Of a stretch of DNA of 64,000 nucleotides, positions 1 through 10,757 are shown piece after piece. Made by a program: the position numbers and the translations under genes. Each line of letters starts with the position of its first letter. Positions within the stretch are counted from its first letter, which is position 1. This DNA is from Eublepharis macularius (taxonomy: Eukaryota > Chordata > Lepidosauria > Squamata > Eublepharidae). A model generated the notes under the pieces. That model had not been told where the DNA came from. It worked only from the letters and a program-made list of their open reading frames with translations, and searched no databases. The stretch lies in assembly GCF_028583425.1 (NCBI RefSeq), contig NC_072794.1, positions 22,813,232 to 22,877,231 on the forward strand, written 5' to 3'.

Positions 1-620
1 TGCCTCCTTGTTCTTTTTTGCCCATGCTCCTAGCACAGTGCCATGACATCACTTCCAGGAGTGACACCATTGTACAGGCCTAGGATTGACAGATAGGGTC
101 CAGCCTAATACCGGACTATGGGGAGAGGCGGGGGGAGGACTTACCTTTTGTTCCTGGACAGTGTGATGATGTCACTGAAGGAAGTGATGTCATCCCATCA
201 ACCTCCCCTTTCCAGCCAGGCTGACCAATCTTGGGTGCTGCCATGCTGCCTGCAGGAGGCTGGGCAGCTGGGCCAGGCAACCAACAGAGGAGGGGGAGGG
301 GCTGGGGCCAGGCCAGGTGTCTTGTATTTGAGGGACTGTTTTCCTGGACAGTCCCCCCAAATATTGGATTGTCTGGGCCAAAAGTGAACATCTGACAACC
401 ATATGCAGGTCCTGGGAGAACTCACGCACTTCGCAGCAGGCTGATTCAGGCCCCAAACATGGTCAATTTGGCCCATTTGGGGCCCAAATTGACCTAGTGC
501 AAAGCATGGGAATGCTCCCAGAGCCTGCACAATTATGTCCCTCCTGAGAGTGATGTTATTGCACTGCTCTGAGAGGCCTGTTCCCCCACCTCTCCCCCTC
601 CCCCACCAACCAGGTGAGTG
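1..620. repeat. Interspersed repeat with CACTTCC/GGAAGTGA core
   Basis: GC-rich sequence with several short inverted motifs: a CATCACTTCCAGGAGTGA-type core near 46 and GATGTCACT/AGTGATGTCATC near 168-195. Related cores recur at about 27733, 27850 and 45095, so this is a dispersed family and not a gene. Both strands stay open here because of composition. Element ends were not resolved, and the left end may lie outside the window. Confidence 0.5.
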
Positions 621-1639
621 ACGGCGGAGGGTGGAGGGTGGAGTTCACCTAAAAATGAAATGTATGAACGAGATAAATGGAAAGTACTCTTCACAGAAAG
701 CCAGGATTTGGCTAAAACTTGCTGTTATATGGACCTTTACAGCAAACCCATATTTGTTTCTGTATGTGTGTGTGAAATGGACGGAAGATAAGAGGACTGG
801 CTGGCCTGTTATCAAATGGATAGCTTCCTCAGAGTCCATTGTCAGAACTGTTTCCTACTTATAAAAGCAGATGATCGCACACTTGCCAGCTCCCATGTTG
901 CTTTAAGGCTACTTATTTTGGTAAAAAGCAAATTACACATTCAGAAATATGGACTGCGGCTGGGCAGGAAGGGGATTTAATACTTCAACCAGTTTTGCTA
1001 ATCAGATTTGCCAGTGTTACGTTTTTTGAAGAGTAAAAGATGTGTCTATCACTGCCACGGACACTAGATGGCGCAGTTTTGGCTCTCTGTTCTAAATCTG
1101 CTGCACACTTAAGCCCCGCCTCCAACATGGAGCACGGGCTTAACTCATCACTGGTTGTTAGTACCCTTTTGGGGGGTTCTGTTCCTTTAAAGGAAGTGAG
1201 GATAGCCCTGCAGGTAACACATCACACTTTGAGTCTTCATAGTCCCCCAGTCCTATTCCTATGCTACTGATGCCTTCAGGGAGTCCATTTTAGTTTCCTT
1301 TTACTTGCCCCCTCCCTGCCAGGCACTTGTGCACTACTGCAAAAGTCAGTCCCTTCCTGTTTGGATCTGTTCACTTCTGTCTCGTTCTGAATCACTTCCA
1401 TTTGAACCTGTTCTATAGCCTCCAAACTTGCTTTTTCCCGTGGCCTATAAGGAATATATGCAGTGTGCTACACAGTGCTTCTTGCAGACTGCTGCTCTGT
1501 CCAGGGGTACAAGACGCTGGACAGACAGCCGCCCTCTATCTTTAGAGGATGAACTGCCACATCCCGGGTGGTGTGTTCAGCATCTGCCAGTCTGAGAATC
1601 AGGATGTATTTTTCTGTGCTGCTGTGAAAGCAATATGGG
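621..1639. other. Upstream flank, nothing recognised
   Basis: No gene, SINE, LINE or inverted repeat that I can support. Short open frames here lack family features. Confidence 0.5.
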
Positions 1640-1857
1640 GCCCAGCATATGGTGTAGCATTTAAGTTGTTGTTAGATTCTGTCACTGATGCTCACTGGGT
1701 GACCTTGGGCCAGCTGGTTTCTCTCATTTCAGCCTACCTCACAGGGTTGTTATGACTGTGAGGACAAAATAGAAGAGGGGAGAATGAGGCCATAAGCTGT
1801 TTTGAGGCTCTGTTGGGAGAGAAGTAGGGCATAAATATCCAAATAAATAAATGCAAT
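1640..1857 (+). repeat. Decayed tRNA-derived SINE
   Basis: A weak A-box-like GGTGTAG near 1660 is followed by the typical squamate SINE body (GGGTGACCTTGGGCCAG, then CTACCTCACAGGGTTGTTATG) and ends in an AAATAAATAAAT tail near 1840-1852. The head has diverged strongly, so the start is approximate. Confidence 0.65.
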
Positions 1858-3196
1858 CAGAACTACAGCCATATCAAGGTTTTCAGGTCTATTTTCACTT
1901 TGTGGCTGGTCCCACCCAGTAAAGGGTTACTTTTACTTGTGGAGGTGCCATTCGCTTTCCCCAAATTGTTCCTTTGACCTCCCTCTGCAGGGAAACCAGT
2001 GTCAGGAGGTAAGATGACACTTGAAAATTCCAATTACAAAGATTGGCTGCTTCTTCATCAAAAAGAGCCAGCCGGCAAGAATGAAGCCTTTTGAATCTTG
2101 CAATCATTAAACCAATTCCTCTTTTCCTGCCCAGGCCCTCCTCCCCGAATGTATGTGAAATGATCTTTGCAGCCGGCTATGCGGCCATCAGAGGGTATCG
2201 ATCCACGTGTGGAAATTGCTATTGACTGCAAGGACGGCTGCTGCTGCACTGTGCACTTCTCTGGCTTTTAGAGATACACTGTCCAGGTGATTTCACTTTG
2301 CACATGACACGGCTCAGGAAATACCAACTGAAAAGAAATTATTAGAAATTGGGATCTGCTTTCCTTCCATTTCTTACTGGCAAAAATGGGTTAGAAAAGA
2401 GGAATCGCTTTTGGCGCAACAGGCAAAAGGGTGAGGCTGGCATTAGTATTTATTTCATCAGGGATTATTGGCTGTGAGCATCATTTACCCCTTTATATCT
2501 ATATGTTTAGGAACATCCTGTGACCTTGTTCCCACATTAAGACAACTTTTGGACAAGCGCTTGAGGTAGATAATACACAAGTAAAAACTTCTCTTGTAAA
2601 TGAGGACCACAGCACAGCCTGTCTTCAATGTCGTTGAAGAGCATCCAAATATTGCTTGCCGTGTTTTGGCCACGATCCAATGTAAGAGAGCCTTTTTTCT
2701 TTAGGTAAGTCACTCCTCCGAGAGAAGATGGGATTTAGAACCATCCCGAGCATTCCCCCTAGATAATTCCGGGGATTGCCAGTCCAAAGGGCTTGAGCAG
2801 AATCCTCAAACACAGCACTGGATATTTTCCCCTCTCTTTGAATGGTGACACTGGTCCTTTAATGGAAGGATCCTGCCAAAACACATCAATGAAGCTTGAG
2901 AACGGGGAACGGCAGAAAAGGAACTGAAAATAATGCTCAAGCTATAGGACAATGGCCCTGATGCAAATCCCTGGCAGAGCCAAATAGGAATGCTTGAACA
3001 CCCCCAGGTTTGAGCATGGCCATCTCTGGTGGCTCAGAAGATGCCAAGGGGAGAATTGTACCTTTGCTTCTGAGATATGTGTCTCATTACAGTATTATCA
3101 GTGCTGCCTTTCATCCTCGTGTTATTCAGGAGGCTGTGGGGGTAGGGAATAATCCTGGAACGAGCAGCAAGTCTTTTACAGTGAGAATCTTCTACG
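1858..3196. other. Upstream flank, nothing recognised
   Basis: No supported feature on either strand. Small open frames only. Confidence 0.5.
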
Positions 3197-3339
3197 GTAT
3201 ATAATACTGAAATTGAAAGGAGTACCTCCTAATTCAGGGGTATCGCGTATACCTTCCTGTTGTCGAGAACAGGGTAGTTCATCAGTAGAAAATACTCTTG
3301 ATGTAGGAGATACCCCCTTTGAATTTCAGTATTATATAC
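3197..3339. repeat. Short inverted-repeat element (MITE-like)
   Basis: The 24-bp terminal arm at 3197-3220 (GTATATAATACTGAAATT...) is matched by its reverse complement at 3316-3339 with one mismatch, about 143 bp end to end. Interior parts also pair partially (AGGAG/TACCTCCT region against GTAGGAGATACCCCC). No coding capacity. Superfamily unknown. Confidence 0.6.
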
Positions 3340-3402
3340 AAGAAACTATTGCAAATGGGCTGGATGCATACTGTAAATGTACTTGACCAGTTTCTGTACC
3401 AT

Positions 3403-3527
3403 GCATCTGACGAAGAGAACTTGATTCTCGAAAGCTTATGCTACAATAAAATTGGTTAGTCTTAAAGGTGCTACTGGACTCTTTTTGATTTTGCTACCAC
3501 AGATTAACACGGCTAACTCCTCTGCAT
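3403..3527 (+). repeat. Penelope-like repeat copy with hammerhead-like core
   Basis: CTGACGA at 3407-3413 is followed by a perfect 5-bp hairpin (GAGAA 3415-3419, loop CTTGA, TTCTC 3425-3429), then GAAA at 3430-3433 and GCTTATGCTA, which can form a 3-bp AGC/GCT stem. This matches the conserved hammerhead ribozyme order (CUGANGA, stem II, GAAA, stem III, UH). Downstream comes the family tail (GGTTAGTCTTAAAGGTGCTA ... AACACGGCTAACTCCTCTG). The Penelope assignment is inference. A stem I was not found for this copy. Confidence 0.55.
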
Positions 3528-3592
3528 ATGCGAGTAGTGTGTCTGTGAATAAAGTTGAGTGTCTTGTGCGAGATGGTCATGAATAAGACTAT

Positions 3593-3744
3593 GGCTGCTT
3601 CCACACACGTTGGATAATGCACTTTTAATGCTCTTTTTAGTGATCATTTGGAACTGGGTTTTCGTGTGTGGAACACAAAATCCACTTCCAAAGGATAACT
3701 AAAGTGCATTGAAAGTGCATTATTCAACATGTGTGGAAACGGCC
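3593..3744. mobile_element. Foldback MITE, GGCCGTTTCCACA family (copy 1)
   Basis: 152-bp element whose ends, GGCTGCTTCCACACACGTTGG and the reverse complement of CAACATGTGTGGAAACGGCC, form a terminal inverted repeat. It is flanked by a 3-bp duplication TAT (3590-3592 and 3745-3747). The interior continues as an imperfect palindrome around GTTGGATAATGCAC and matches the element at 16937. A 3-bp TSD with GG(G)CC ends suggests a PIF/Harbinger-type non-autonomous transposon; the superfamily is inferred. Confidence 0.7.
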
Positions 3745-3747
3745 TAT

Positions 3748-4505
3748 GTATCTGAAATGGACCAATAGACAGGTGCGTTGTTGATTGAAGCAATTTGTTA
3801 TGAAACTGAAGAATTCGTCATTCAGATATCTCCACTGGTAGGAGAAGAATGACATGGTAGAACGGACTGTAATGGGCAGTATTTGTGATCTGATATGCAA
3901 AATGGAACAACATGGACCATTTCATTCTGGGAATTTTTTTCTTTCTAAATTAACCACCTTAAAGGATGTCTGATATTTTGTGACATAAGCAGGGGCTTAG
4001 TGGTACATTGAACAGTGGAACCTAATGAACTTTTATTCCAGCATAAGCTTTTGGGGACTGGAGGCACAGACAATTCTGTATATATCAGCTAAAAATAGTG
4101 ATAGTTCGCAACTATCTGACAAAGGAAGCCCGCCTCTCAAAGGCTTATACTTCAGAAATCTTGTTGGTGATATTGGAATTCGAATCTAGTTTGCAGCTAA
4201 TACATACAAAAGTTATTTCCCCCTTTTTTCTAGAAATAAATTAAAATCTGGGAGGAAAATGAAATACTTCATGTGCAATGGTTACTTTCTTATCAGGCCA
4301 AAATTAATTTTACTGCTTTAACATTAACTGCATCATTTATAACTTAGCATATTCAATTGTACTATTTGGCATATTTCTGAAATCTAAAAGTATAAATGCC
4401 TTAGTTTTCTATAAGCAAAGCTGTAAATATACCTGTTGCCAGTGAGAGAGCTATAATCCAGAATCTGAAACATTCCCAGGAGCTATTGGGGAAACCCATG
4501 AATTC
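3748..4505. other. Upstream flank, nothing recognised
   Basis: AT-rich unique-looking sequence with no gene or repeat that I can name. Confidence 0.5.
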
Positions 4506-4955
4506 CCTGGGGTCAGGGGTCATTTCGTAGAAAAAGAGCTGGAGGAACTCATTAGCATAACTCATCAGCATATGCCACGCCCCTTGACATCACCAGAAAT
4601 GTGTCATTAGCATAACTGATTTGCATATGCCACACCTCCTGACATCACCTATCCTGGCTGTTTTGGACCCAATCCTGGCCATTCAGGGCCGAAATTGGGC
4701 CCAAAATGGCAAAAAGGGGCTGAAAATGGCCGAAAAGGAGCCCAAAATGGTCAAGATCAGGCCGCTACTGAGTGGGAGAGTGATCCATCTCCCATTAGAG
4801 GCCTGATCTGGGCCGTTTCGGCCCCAATCCAGGCCAAAACGGGCCCAAATGGCCAAGAGTCAAGTGGGTGGGGCTACCTGACATGTGACCTCTTTGGGGA
4901 ACTGTCAGAACTGCGTTCCTGTGCGTTCCCCCTCAAAATGAGCCCTGCCTGGGGT
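4506..4955. mobile_element. hAT-like non-autonomous transposon with 8-bp TSD
   Basis: The element proper is 4514-4947. It starts CAGGGGTCATTT and ends with the reverse complement of CAGGGCTCATTTTGAGG. Perfect 8-bp duplications CCTGGGGT lie at 4506-4513 and 4948-4955. The CAGGG ends and 8-bp TSD are the hAT signature. The interior holds a direct repeat (CATTAGCATAACT... near 4550 and again near 4606) and alternating GGGCC/AAAATGG motifs. No transposase frame. Confidence 0.8.
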
Positions 4956-5052
4956 ACATATAGGTTTCCCCCCAGACTGTTCCAGGCTGTAAAACTGGTG
5001 TAGAGTGGAAGAATGAAGACCCTTCTCCACACGCACCATGGTCCTAATCCTA

Positions 5053-5340
5053 GGCCATTTCCACATGCTCTTACAGAGTCAGCCCACTCACGGAATGCTT
5101 CGTGCTTTCCCCCAGGAATCCAGACGTCTCTGTTTTCAAAACGGTTGAGGGCTGTTTGGCTTCCATTTTTTCCGGCACCTTTTCTGGGTCTGCTGGAACT
5201 GTGTTCCCAGAAAAGGCGCCAAAAAATGAGAAGCCAAACAGCATGCAACCGTTTTGAAAACAGAGACATCTGGATTCCTGGGGGAAAGCCACCAGCATTC
5301 CATGAGTGGGCTCTCCCTAGAAGAGCATGTAGAAACGGCC
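5053..5340. mobile_element. Foldback MITE, GGCCGTTTCCACA family (copy 2)
   Basis: 288-bp imperfect palindrome. The ends are GGCCATTTCCACATGCTCTT and the reverse complement of AAGAGCATGTAGAAACGGCC. Arms pair through CCCACTCA.GGAATGC, CCAGGAATCCAGA and TTTTCAAAACGGTTG. A 3-bp duplication CTA flanks it (5050-5052 and 5341-5343). Overlapping open frames on both strands arise from the palindrome and are not genes. Confidence 0.75.
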
Positions 5341-5343
5341 CTA

Positions 5344-6304
5344 ATCAGGTATCACACACGCATGAATTGTGGAGAACCTGCATCTCATGATATTGTGTTA
5401 TGCCTAACACAGGATGGGAACTCCAGACTTGACCTCTGTACTCCATAAAGTCTCTACCAAATAATTTTCTGTACACTTATTGCCACACTCAACAAAAAGG
5501 TTAGTGAGGCAAGGCTTCCCTTTATGAAGCCATGCATTTTATTATTTCTCATTCAGATGTATTCCTTTATACATATATAAATTCTAGCCTTATTAAAGCT
5601 TCCATACACCAATTTGGCTGGGAGGTTAGGTTTGTGGGTCTGTAATTTCCTGGATCCTTATTAAAAAGGTTTTAAGTTTACTTCCATTTCAACCCACTTG
5701 AAAGGAGGTTGACTTTATTGATACAGATTTTAGCAATTTCTTATATGAGTTAAGAACTTGGATAAATGCCATTGAGTGCCAGTGTCTCGCTGCATTTAAT
5801 AAGGATGTGCCAAATGTTTGCCTGTGTTTAATTTAGACTACTGGTAGAGCTTTTGGAAGGGCCAAAATATTTCCCTCTAAATCCTTTAATATTCAGCCTT
5901 CTAAAGCCTCTTTGGGCAGTTCACTGCCATTGCTTCCCTTTTCTGCTGTGATCTTACAGCTATTTTACTCTACTCTAACACTTCTTTCGACTTCCTACAG
6001 TGATCCCTATCCAATCAGCATTCACATAGTAGACTTCAGGAAATTACAGCGGTTATGCAGCCAATCAGATTTAGCTACAGGATAACATCTCAGAAGACAA
6101 ATGAAGCCAGGTAAGAGTGAGAGCATTGCATCATGTATCTGTCAAAGGGGTGATCATAAATAACCGATTCACTGATTGATCTCATTTTGCACGGGCACTT
6201 TGATACTTTAATCGCCATTTTAAAAAATTCTCTTTTTATTGTTCTCGGGGAGTTCAATATTCTCCAATCAAGCATATACAAGTGGCCAGGGCATAATCAG
6301 CCTT
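5344..6304. other. Upstream flank, nothing recognised
   Basis: AT-rich sequence without a supported feature. A lone TGATTGAT near 6170 is expected by chance. Confidence 0.5.
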
Positions 6305-6415
6305 GGCAATGACTTACTAGGCTGCAATTCTAAGAACACTTTCCAGGCAGTAAGTCCTGATTAATAATGGGACTTGCTTCTGTGTAGACCTCCTTAGGCT
6401 TGCTCCCAAAGATGA
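6305..6415 (+). repeat. Fragment of a squamate interspersed repeat
   Basis: Contains CTAAGAACACTTTCC followed by a CTTGCTTCTGTGTAGACCTCC-type segment. The same word pair recurs at 16626-16710, so it is a dispersed palindromic repeat (extra copies near 15268 and 62686). Boundaries are approximate. Confidence 0.5.
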
Positions 6416-6594
6416 AATTCACCGAGGCTTTCTTAGCCGCAGAACCCAATGGTCAATTTCATCCTCAATATGCTGGACCATTGCTTGAAATTTAAAAGCC
6501 CACAGGTCTGAAACTCCCAGCCTAAGAACCTACAACTAAACTGACCAAGGCTTTCTTCTCCATGGTCATGTTCAGCCTTGGTAAATACAGAGCC

Positions 6595-6679
<85 letters not shown>
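6595..6679. repeat. (AAT)n microsatellite, about 28 units
   Basis: Uninterrupted trinucleotide run of about 85 bp that forms the 3' tail of the minus-strand SINE immediately to its right. Read in other frames it gives poly-Asn or poly-Leu, which is an artefact. Confidence 0.95.
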
Positions 6680-6917
6680 CTATTTATATCCCGCCCTTCA
6701 GGACAACTTAATGCCCACTCAGAGCGGTTTACAAAGCATGTCATTATTATCCCCACAACAAAACACCCTGTGAGGTGGGTGGGGCTGAGAGAGCTCTGAG
6801 AGAGCTGTGACTGACCCAAGGTCACCCAGCTGGCTTCATGTGGAGGAGTGGAGAATCAAACCCAGCTCTCCAGATTAGAGTCCCGCGCTCTTAACCACTA
6901 CACCAAACTGGCTCTCA
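6680..6917 (-). repeat. tRNA-derived SINE, full length
   Basis: Read on the minus strand: GAGAGCCAGTTTGGTGTAG (A-box region), TCTAATCTGGAGAGCTGGG and GGTTTGATTC-type B-box, GTGACCTTGGGTCAGTCACA, CTCACAGGGTGTTTTGTTG, then CCTGAAGGGCGGGATATAAAT and an (ATT)n tail. Same family as 13260-13523 and 61763-62025. The internal A and B boxes are the remnants of an RNA polymerase III promoter. Confidence 0.9.
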
Positions 6918-8223
6918 GAAAAACGGGAGAGAAAAGATTCCCGTCTATGGAGCTTTCATCCCCTATGGAGAGACAGCTTCTTTTGTAAGTTGATTGGAGG
7001 GTGCGAGCAGAAACCACGATCGCAAAGCACAGAGAGAATATGCATTCCCCTAGTGTTCCTGATTTGGACAGCTCATCTTACTTTTGTATATTAACAAACA
7101 CTGGGTAAGGCTATAAGGGACAGAGGGAGACACATCTGTAAGTCGCTTCACTGTTTACTTAAAGAATATGGCCAACAGTGGACGGGAGGGGAAAGTGGAG
7201 ACAAAGGATGGGGGAGGGATGCAGGAAAGCAGTATGAGGACCTACTTGCGCAATCACCTATTTTTGCACATGTGAACTTTTTGAACAGATGTGAACTATT
7301 TGAATACAAACTATTTGTCGAACATTCGCCTGCCCCGATTTGCAATTTGCAGAGAGCTCGCGAACCAAACTGTGGGGTGATTGAACCCTCCTGCTCACCA
7401 CGGCCGGTTTTGAGAAGCACGCAGTCACCGCCTGGTGCGAAAACATTGAGCTCATACAAACGGCACAAGAGAAACCAGATGAGAAAATGTGAACAAAAAT
7501 TAACAATGGAAATGCCATCATTTTTACTTTATAGCACCCTGGGGAATGAAATGAGAGAGGGAATACTATATTATGTGGAGTAATGAATGTAGTGTAAAGA
7601 AGTATAATGACATGTAATAGTAAAATGTTTAAAGTGTTATAAACGAAGGATATACTCACATTACTTCACTTGTCCTGGGTCAAAATGACAGGTCAGGTCT
7701 TCTTGTGCAGCTGGGAATCTATCCCTGGAGTATTATTTTCCAGGAAAGCTGCCAATGCAGATCCAGTTTTTTTTCCACTGTAAGAATGTGCACTTTGGCT
7801 GAGCCAAATGTTGATGAAATGAATGGTGATCCTCACCAAATGTTATGTTTACTGCACTCTTATTTGCCAATTTTAGTCTTCGCAGCACGTAACTGGACTG
7901 GTCCACCAAGCAACATCCTCCACGGCTTCATATCTGGCCTTCTGTCTCACGGAATGGGATTGTGCACGATATGTTAAGATGCTGATTGCAGGAAATTGTC
8001 AGCATGGAAAAGTCCAGAGTTGGCCATAAAGCGGTCTGTCTTACAGTTATGGGGGCACTTGCTTGCTGTGTATTGCATGTGATGTGGGGGGGGGGTCTCA
8101 GGATGAGAAGATAAGCTCTGTATCTGTAGACACTAGCCCCTACTCACATTATACACACTGAAATCAATATGCATAGCAAGGGAGTAAGCATGAGAGTGCA
8201 GGATCCGTCCTGCATATGGAGTC
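6918..8223. other. Upstream flank, nothing recognised
   Basis: No gene or nameable repeat. A G-run lies near 8090. Confidence 0.5.
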
Positions 8224-8456
8224 TATGTATATAGGTCCAGAGGAGTTAGCCATGTTAGTCCATAGTCGCAAAATAGTAAAGAGTCCAGTAGCACCTTTAA
8301 GACTAACCACCTTTACTGTAGCATAAGCTTTCAAGAACCACAGTTCTCTTTGTTAGATGCATCTGATGAAGAGAGCTGTGGTTCTCAAAAGCTTATACTA
8401 CAATAAAGTTGGTTAGTCTTAAAGGTGCTACTGGGACTCTTTACTATGTATGTAGG
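8224..8456. repeat. Penelope-like inverted-repeat element with 12-bp TSD
   Basis: The near-duplications TATGTATATAGG (8224-8235) and TATGTATGTAGG (8445-8456) flank a unit whose arms pair from ATAGTAAAGAGTCC (8273) to GGGACTCTTTACTAT (8447). On the + strand CTGATGA (8363-8369) is followed by a GAGA...TCTC hairpin and then AAAA (8387-8390) where GAAA is expected, so this core is broken. The minus-strand copy is also decayed (CTAACAA for CTGANGA). A long, variable TSD fits target-primed insertion. Confidence 0.6.
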
Positions 8457-8756
8457 AAATGTCCACAGCAGGCTACTTCCATGTGATCAAGATTGCTACT
8501 TTTTAAAAAATGTCCCTGATCATAGAGAGAGTGAGCTGCCAATGTGCTGTTACCCCAACAACTCGATGTACACCGATACAACCTTTCTTAAGTGCACCTA
8601 AAGCAGTCTGGTTTTTTGGGCTCCTTAAGATGTGTGTATCCATGGGTCAAACTTGGTATCCTATTTCCAGAAATGGAAGGAGGCAAAGGACATTGAAATA
8701 ATACACTTTTATTTAGAGTAAAAGAGACAGCATGAAGAAAAGTGGAGAAAGAGAAG

Positions 8757-8950
8757 TAATCCAGGGCTCTGACCTGCATATCCCGGGCAAACTCAGCCTT
8801 ATCAGATCTCAGAAGTTGACCTTGGTTAGTAATTGGATGGGAGACCCCAATGAGGACCAGGATTGCAGAGGCAGGCAATGGCAAACCACCTCTGTTGGTC
8901 TTGAAAACCCCACCAGGGGTCGCCATAAATCAGTTATGACTTGAGAGTAC
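8757..8950 (+). repeat. 5S rRNA-derived SINE
   Basis: The segment CAGATCTCAGAAGTTGACC...GGTTAGTAATTGGATGGG resembles the 3' half of 5S rRNA, including its internal control region. It is followed by the SINE body (GCAGAGGCAGGCAATGGCAA, GGGGTCGCCATAAATCAG). A second copy lies at 59175. It is diverged and is not a 5S gene. Confidence 0.85.
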
Positions 8951-9608
8951 TTTCCACCACCACCGGTGGCAATTCAAAACTCACCAGTTTGTCCTGCAGA
9001 ATATCATATAAGCCAATACCCAACCAAGTCCTATGAAAAGATACTGAGTGTTGCTGCCTGAATGGGGAATACAGGGGAGAATGTAAAATACATTTTGCCT
9101 GTTTAACAAGAGAAAAGGTGTGTGTGTGTGTGTGGTCTGGGATTCATTGAAGATTGTTGAGCGGTAAGATGATCATTGGGTGAGACAGAGTTCTTGCCTC
9201 ATTTCTAAGGGTGTCCAAATCTAAATTGTAGGGTGAAAGAGCCCCTTTATATATATTTCTTGTCTCTTAGACCATTGGGGTATGAATTTGCAGGGGGAAA
9301 GAAACAAGTTTTGGTAGAGCTACCAGAGCTTGCTGAGCATGGGGAGCTTGATTGAATTAAAATGAAAAGACAGAGGTTTAGCTTGGGAGGTGGTAGAAAC
9401 TGGATGAGTCAGTGTCCCGCTTCTCTGGATGAGGCAGGATATCTCCATTCATTCTGGGTACAATTGAGTAGTTTATGACTCTAGGAAGGTGTTGTGGCAT
9501 TCACAGGTTTCATGCAGGTAGAGTTAAAGGAACTACCAGGTATCCGAGACAGGCCCTTGATAATAGATGCCTTGAGACTCTCTTGGGCTTGGTTGGCATT
9601 TTGTTTCC
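8951..9608. other. Upstream flank with short (TG)n
   Basis: A (TG)n run of about 16 bp lies at 9119-9134. Nothing else recognised. Confidence 0.5.
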
Positions 9609-9885
9609 CCTGTATGCAGGGCTTTTTTTCTGGGAGAAGAGGTGGTGGAACTCAGTGGGTTGCCCTTGGAGAAAATGATCACATGGCTGGTGGCCCCGCC
9701 CCCTGATCTCCAGACAGAGGGGAGTTGAGATTGCCCTCCATGCCGCTCCAGCGGCACGGAGGGCAATCTCAACTCCCCTCTGTCTGGAGATCAGGGGGCG
9801 GGGCCACCAGCCATGTGACCATTTTCAAGAGGTTCCGGAACTCCGTTCCACCGCGTTCCAGCTGGAAAAAAGCCCTGCCTGTATG
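9609..9885. mobile_element. hAT-like foldback element, near-perfect palindrome, 8-bp TSD
   Basis: Element proper 9617-9877. It starts CAGGGCTTTTTTTCTGG and ends GGAAAAAAGCCCTG. Perfect 8-bp TSDs CCTGTATG lie at 9609-9616 and 9878-9885. The centre is at 9748/9749. Inner arms from about 9681 to 9816 pair with very few mismatches; the outer arms are more diverged (GGTGGTGGAACTCAG against GGTGGAACGGAG). Two matching frames on opposite strands result from the symmetry and are not coding. Ends match the hAT element at 4514. Confidence 0.85.
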
Positions 9886-10555
9886 TAAAGATAGTTTTAA
9901 AGTTCTCTTTAATGGCAGAGAATGTACTTTCCAAAAAGGTGGAGGTAATCTAGGGACCATTTTCCCTTGTCTAATACACCAGAAGTACAAGATTTTAAGA
10001 ATGGGGGCCTCCTGGGTAGCTTCTCTCTGGTGTGGGTGGGTGGGTGTCTTCTGGCAACAGTGCATAGGCTCCATGCTCATGAGCCAGAGATGGTACATGG
10101 TTTTCAACTTGTGTACTGCCAAGTGTAGCAGACTAATGTGAACAGGACAAAGGCTTCAGGTCTGCCACAGGCACTGCGTGCTGAGAGCAAGATAATTTGG
10201 GCAAGGGGCAGAAGAGGTAGCAACGAAGGTTGCCAGCTGGTTAAGTTCTGGGAAGCCACAAGCCCAAACTGAATGGGCCAGGAGTGAAGCAGGGATGTGC
10301 TTGCAACACTGAGTGAGGCTGGACCACATCGAGGCTTGGCAAGGTGGGGCCTGTAAGCACTAGACAAGAAGCAGCCGAGAGTTGTTTAGTCTGTCTGGGA
10401 TGCAGTGTCAATTCCAAGTTCAATGGCCGGCCCTGGTCTGAGGCCAGAGGAGTGAATCATCAAGAGGATCAAGTGTGCTTCTCACTCTGAGGCATGTTGG
10501 AGCTGTACCAGAGGGGACCAGGATACTGACCAGTGTGGTGTAGAGGTGAGAGGAA
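9886..10555. other. Upstream flank, nothing recognised
   Basis: No supported gene or repeat. A CAGTGTGGTGTAG word near 10532 may be a SINE head remnant. Confidence 0.45.
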
Positions 10556-10757
10556 AGGACTGTGGCTCCGCGGTCCAGCATTGGCTTAGCACGCAGAAGG
10601 TCTCAAGTTCAATTGCCAGCATCTCTAGTTTAAATCGATCAGGTAGGAGATGATGTGAAAGACTTGGCCATGCAAACGTGGAGAGCAGCTGCCATTCTGA
10701 GTAGATAATACTGACCTCGATGGGCTTGATAGAAAGCAGCTTTATGAGTGCATGTGA
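10556..10757 (+). repeat. tRNA-derived SINE (GGCTCAGTGGTAGAGCA type), decayed
   Basis: The head TGTGGCTCCGCGGTCCAGCA and GCAGAAGGTCTCAAGTTCAA (B-box region) are followed by GCCAGCATCTCTAGTTTAAA, GATCAGGTAGGAGATGATG and AAAGCAGCTTTATGAGTG. Same family as 35350-35570. Structurally it is a tRNA relative but too diverged to be a tRNA gene. Confidence 0.8.

Noticed and set aside
6433..6825. Poly-Leu / poly-Asn proteins
   Set aside because: Translation of the (AAT)n microsatellite and flanking SINE.
8757..8950. 5S rRNA gene
   Set aside because: Only the 3' part is similar, followed by a SINE body. Also true for 59175-59380.
9725..10141. Matching proteins on both strands around 9.53-10.14 kb
   Set aside because: Produced by the palindromic hAT-like element and flanking sequence, not by a gene.
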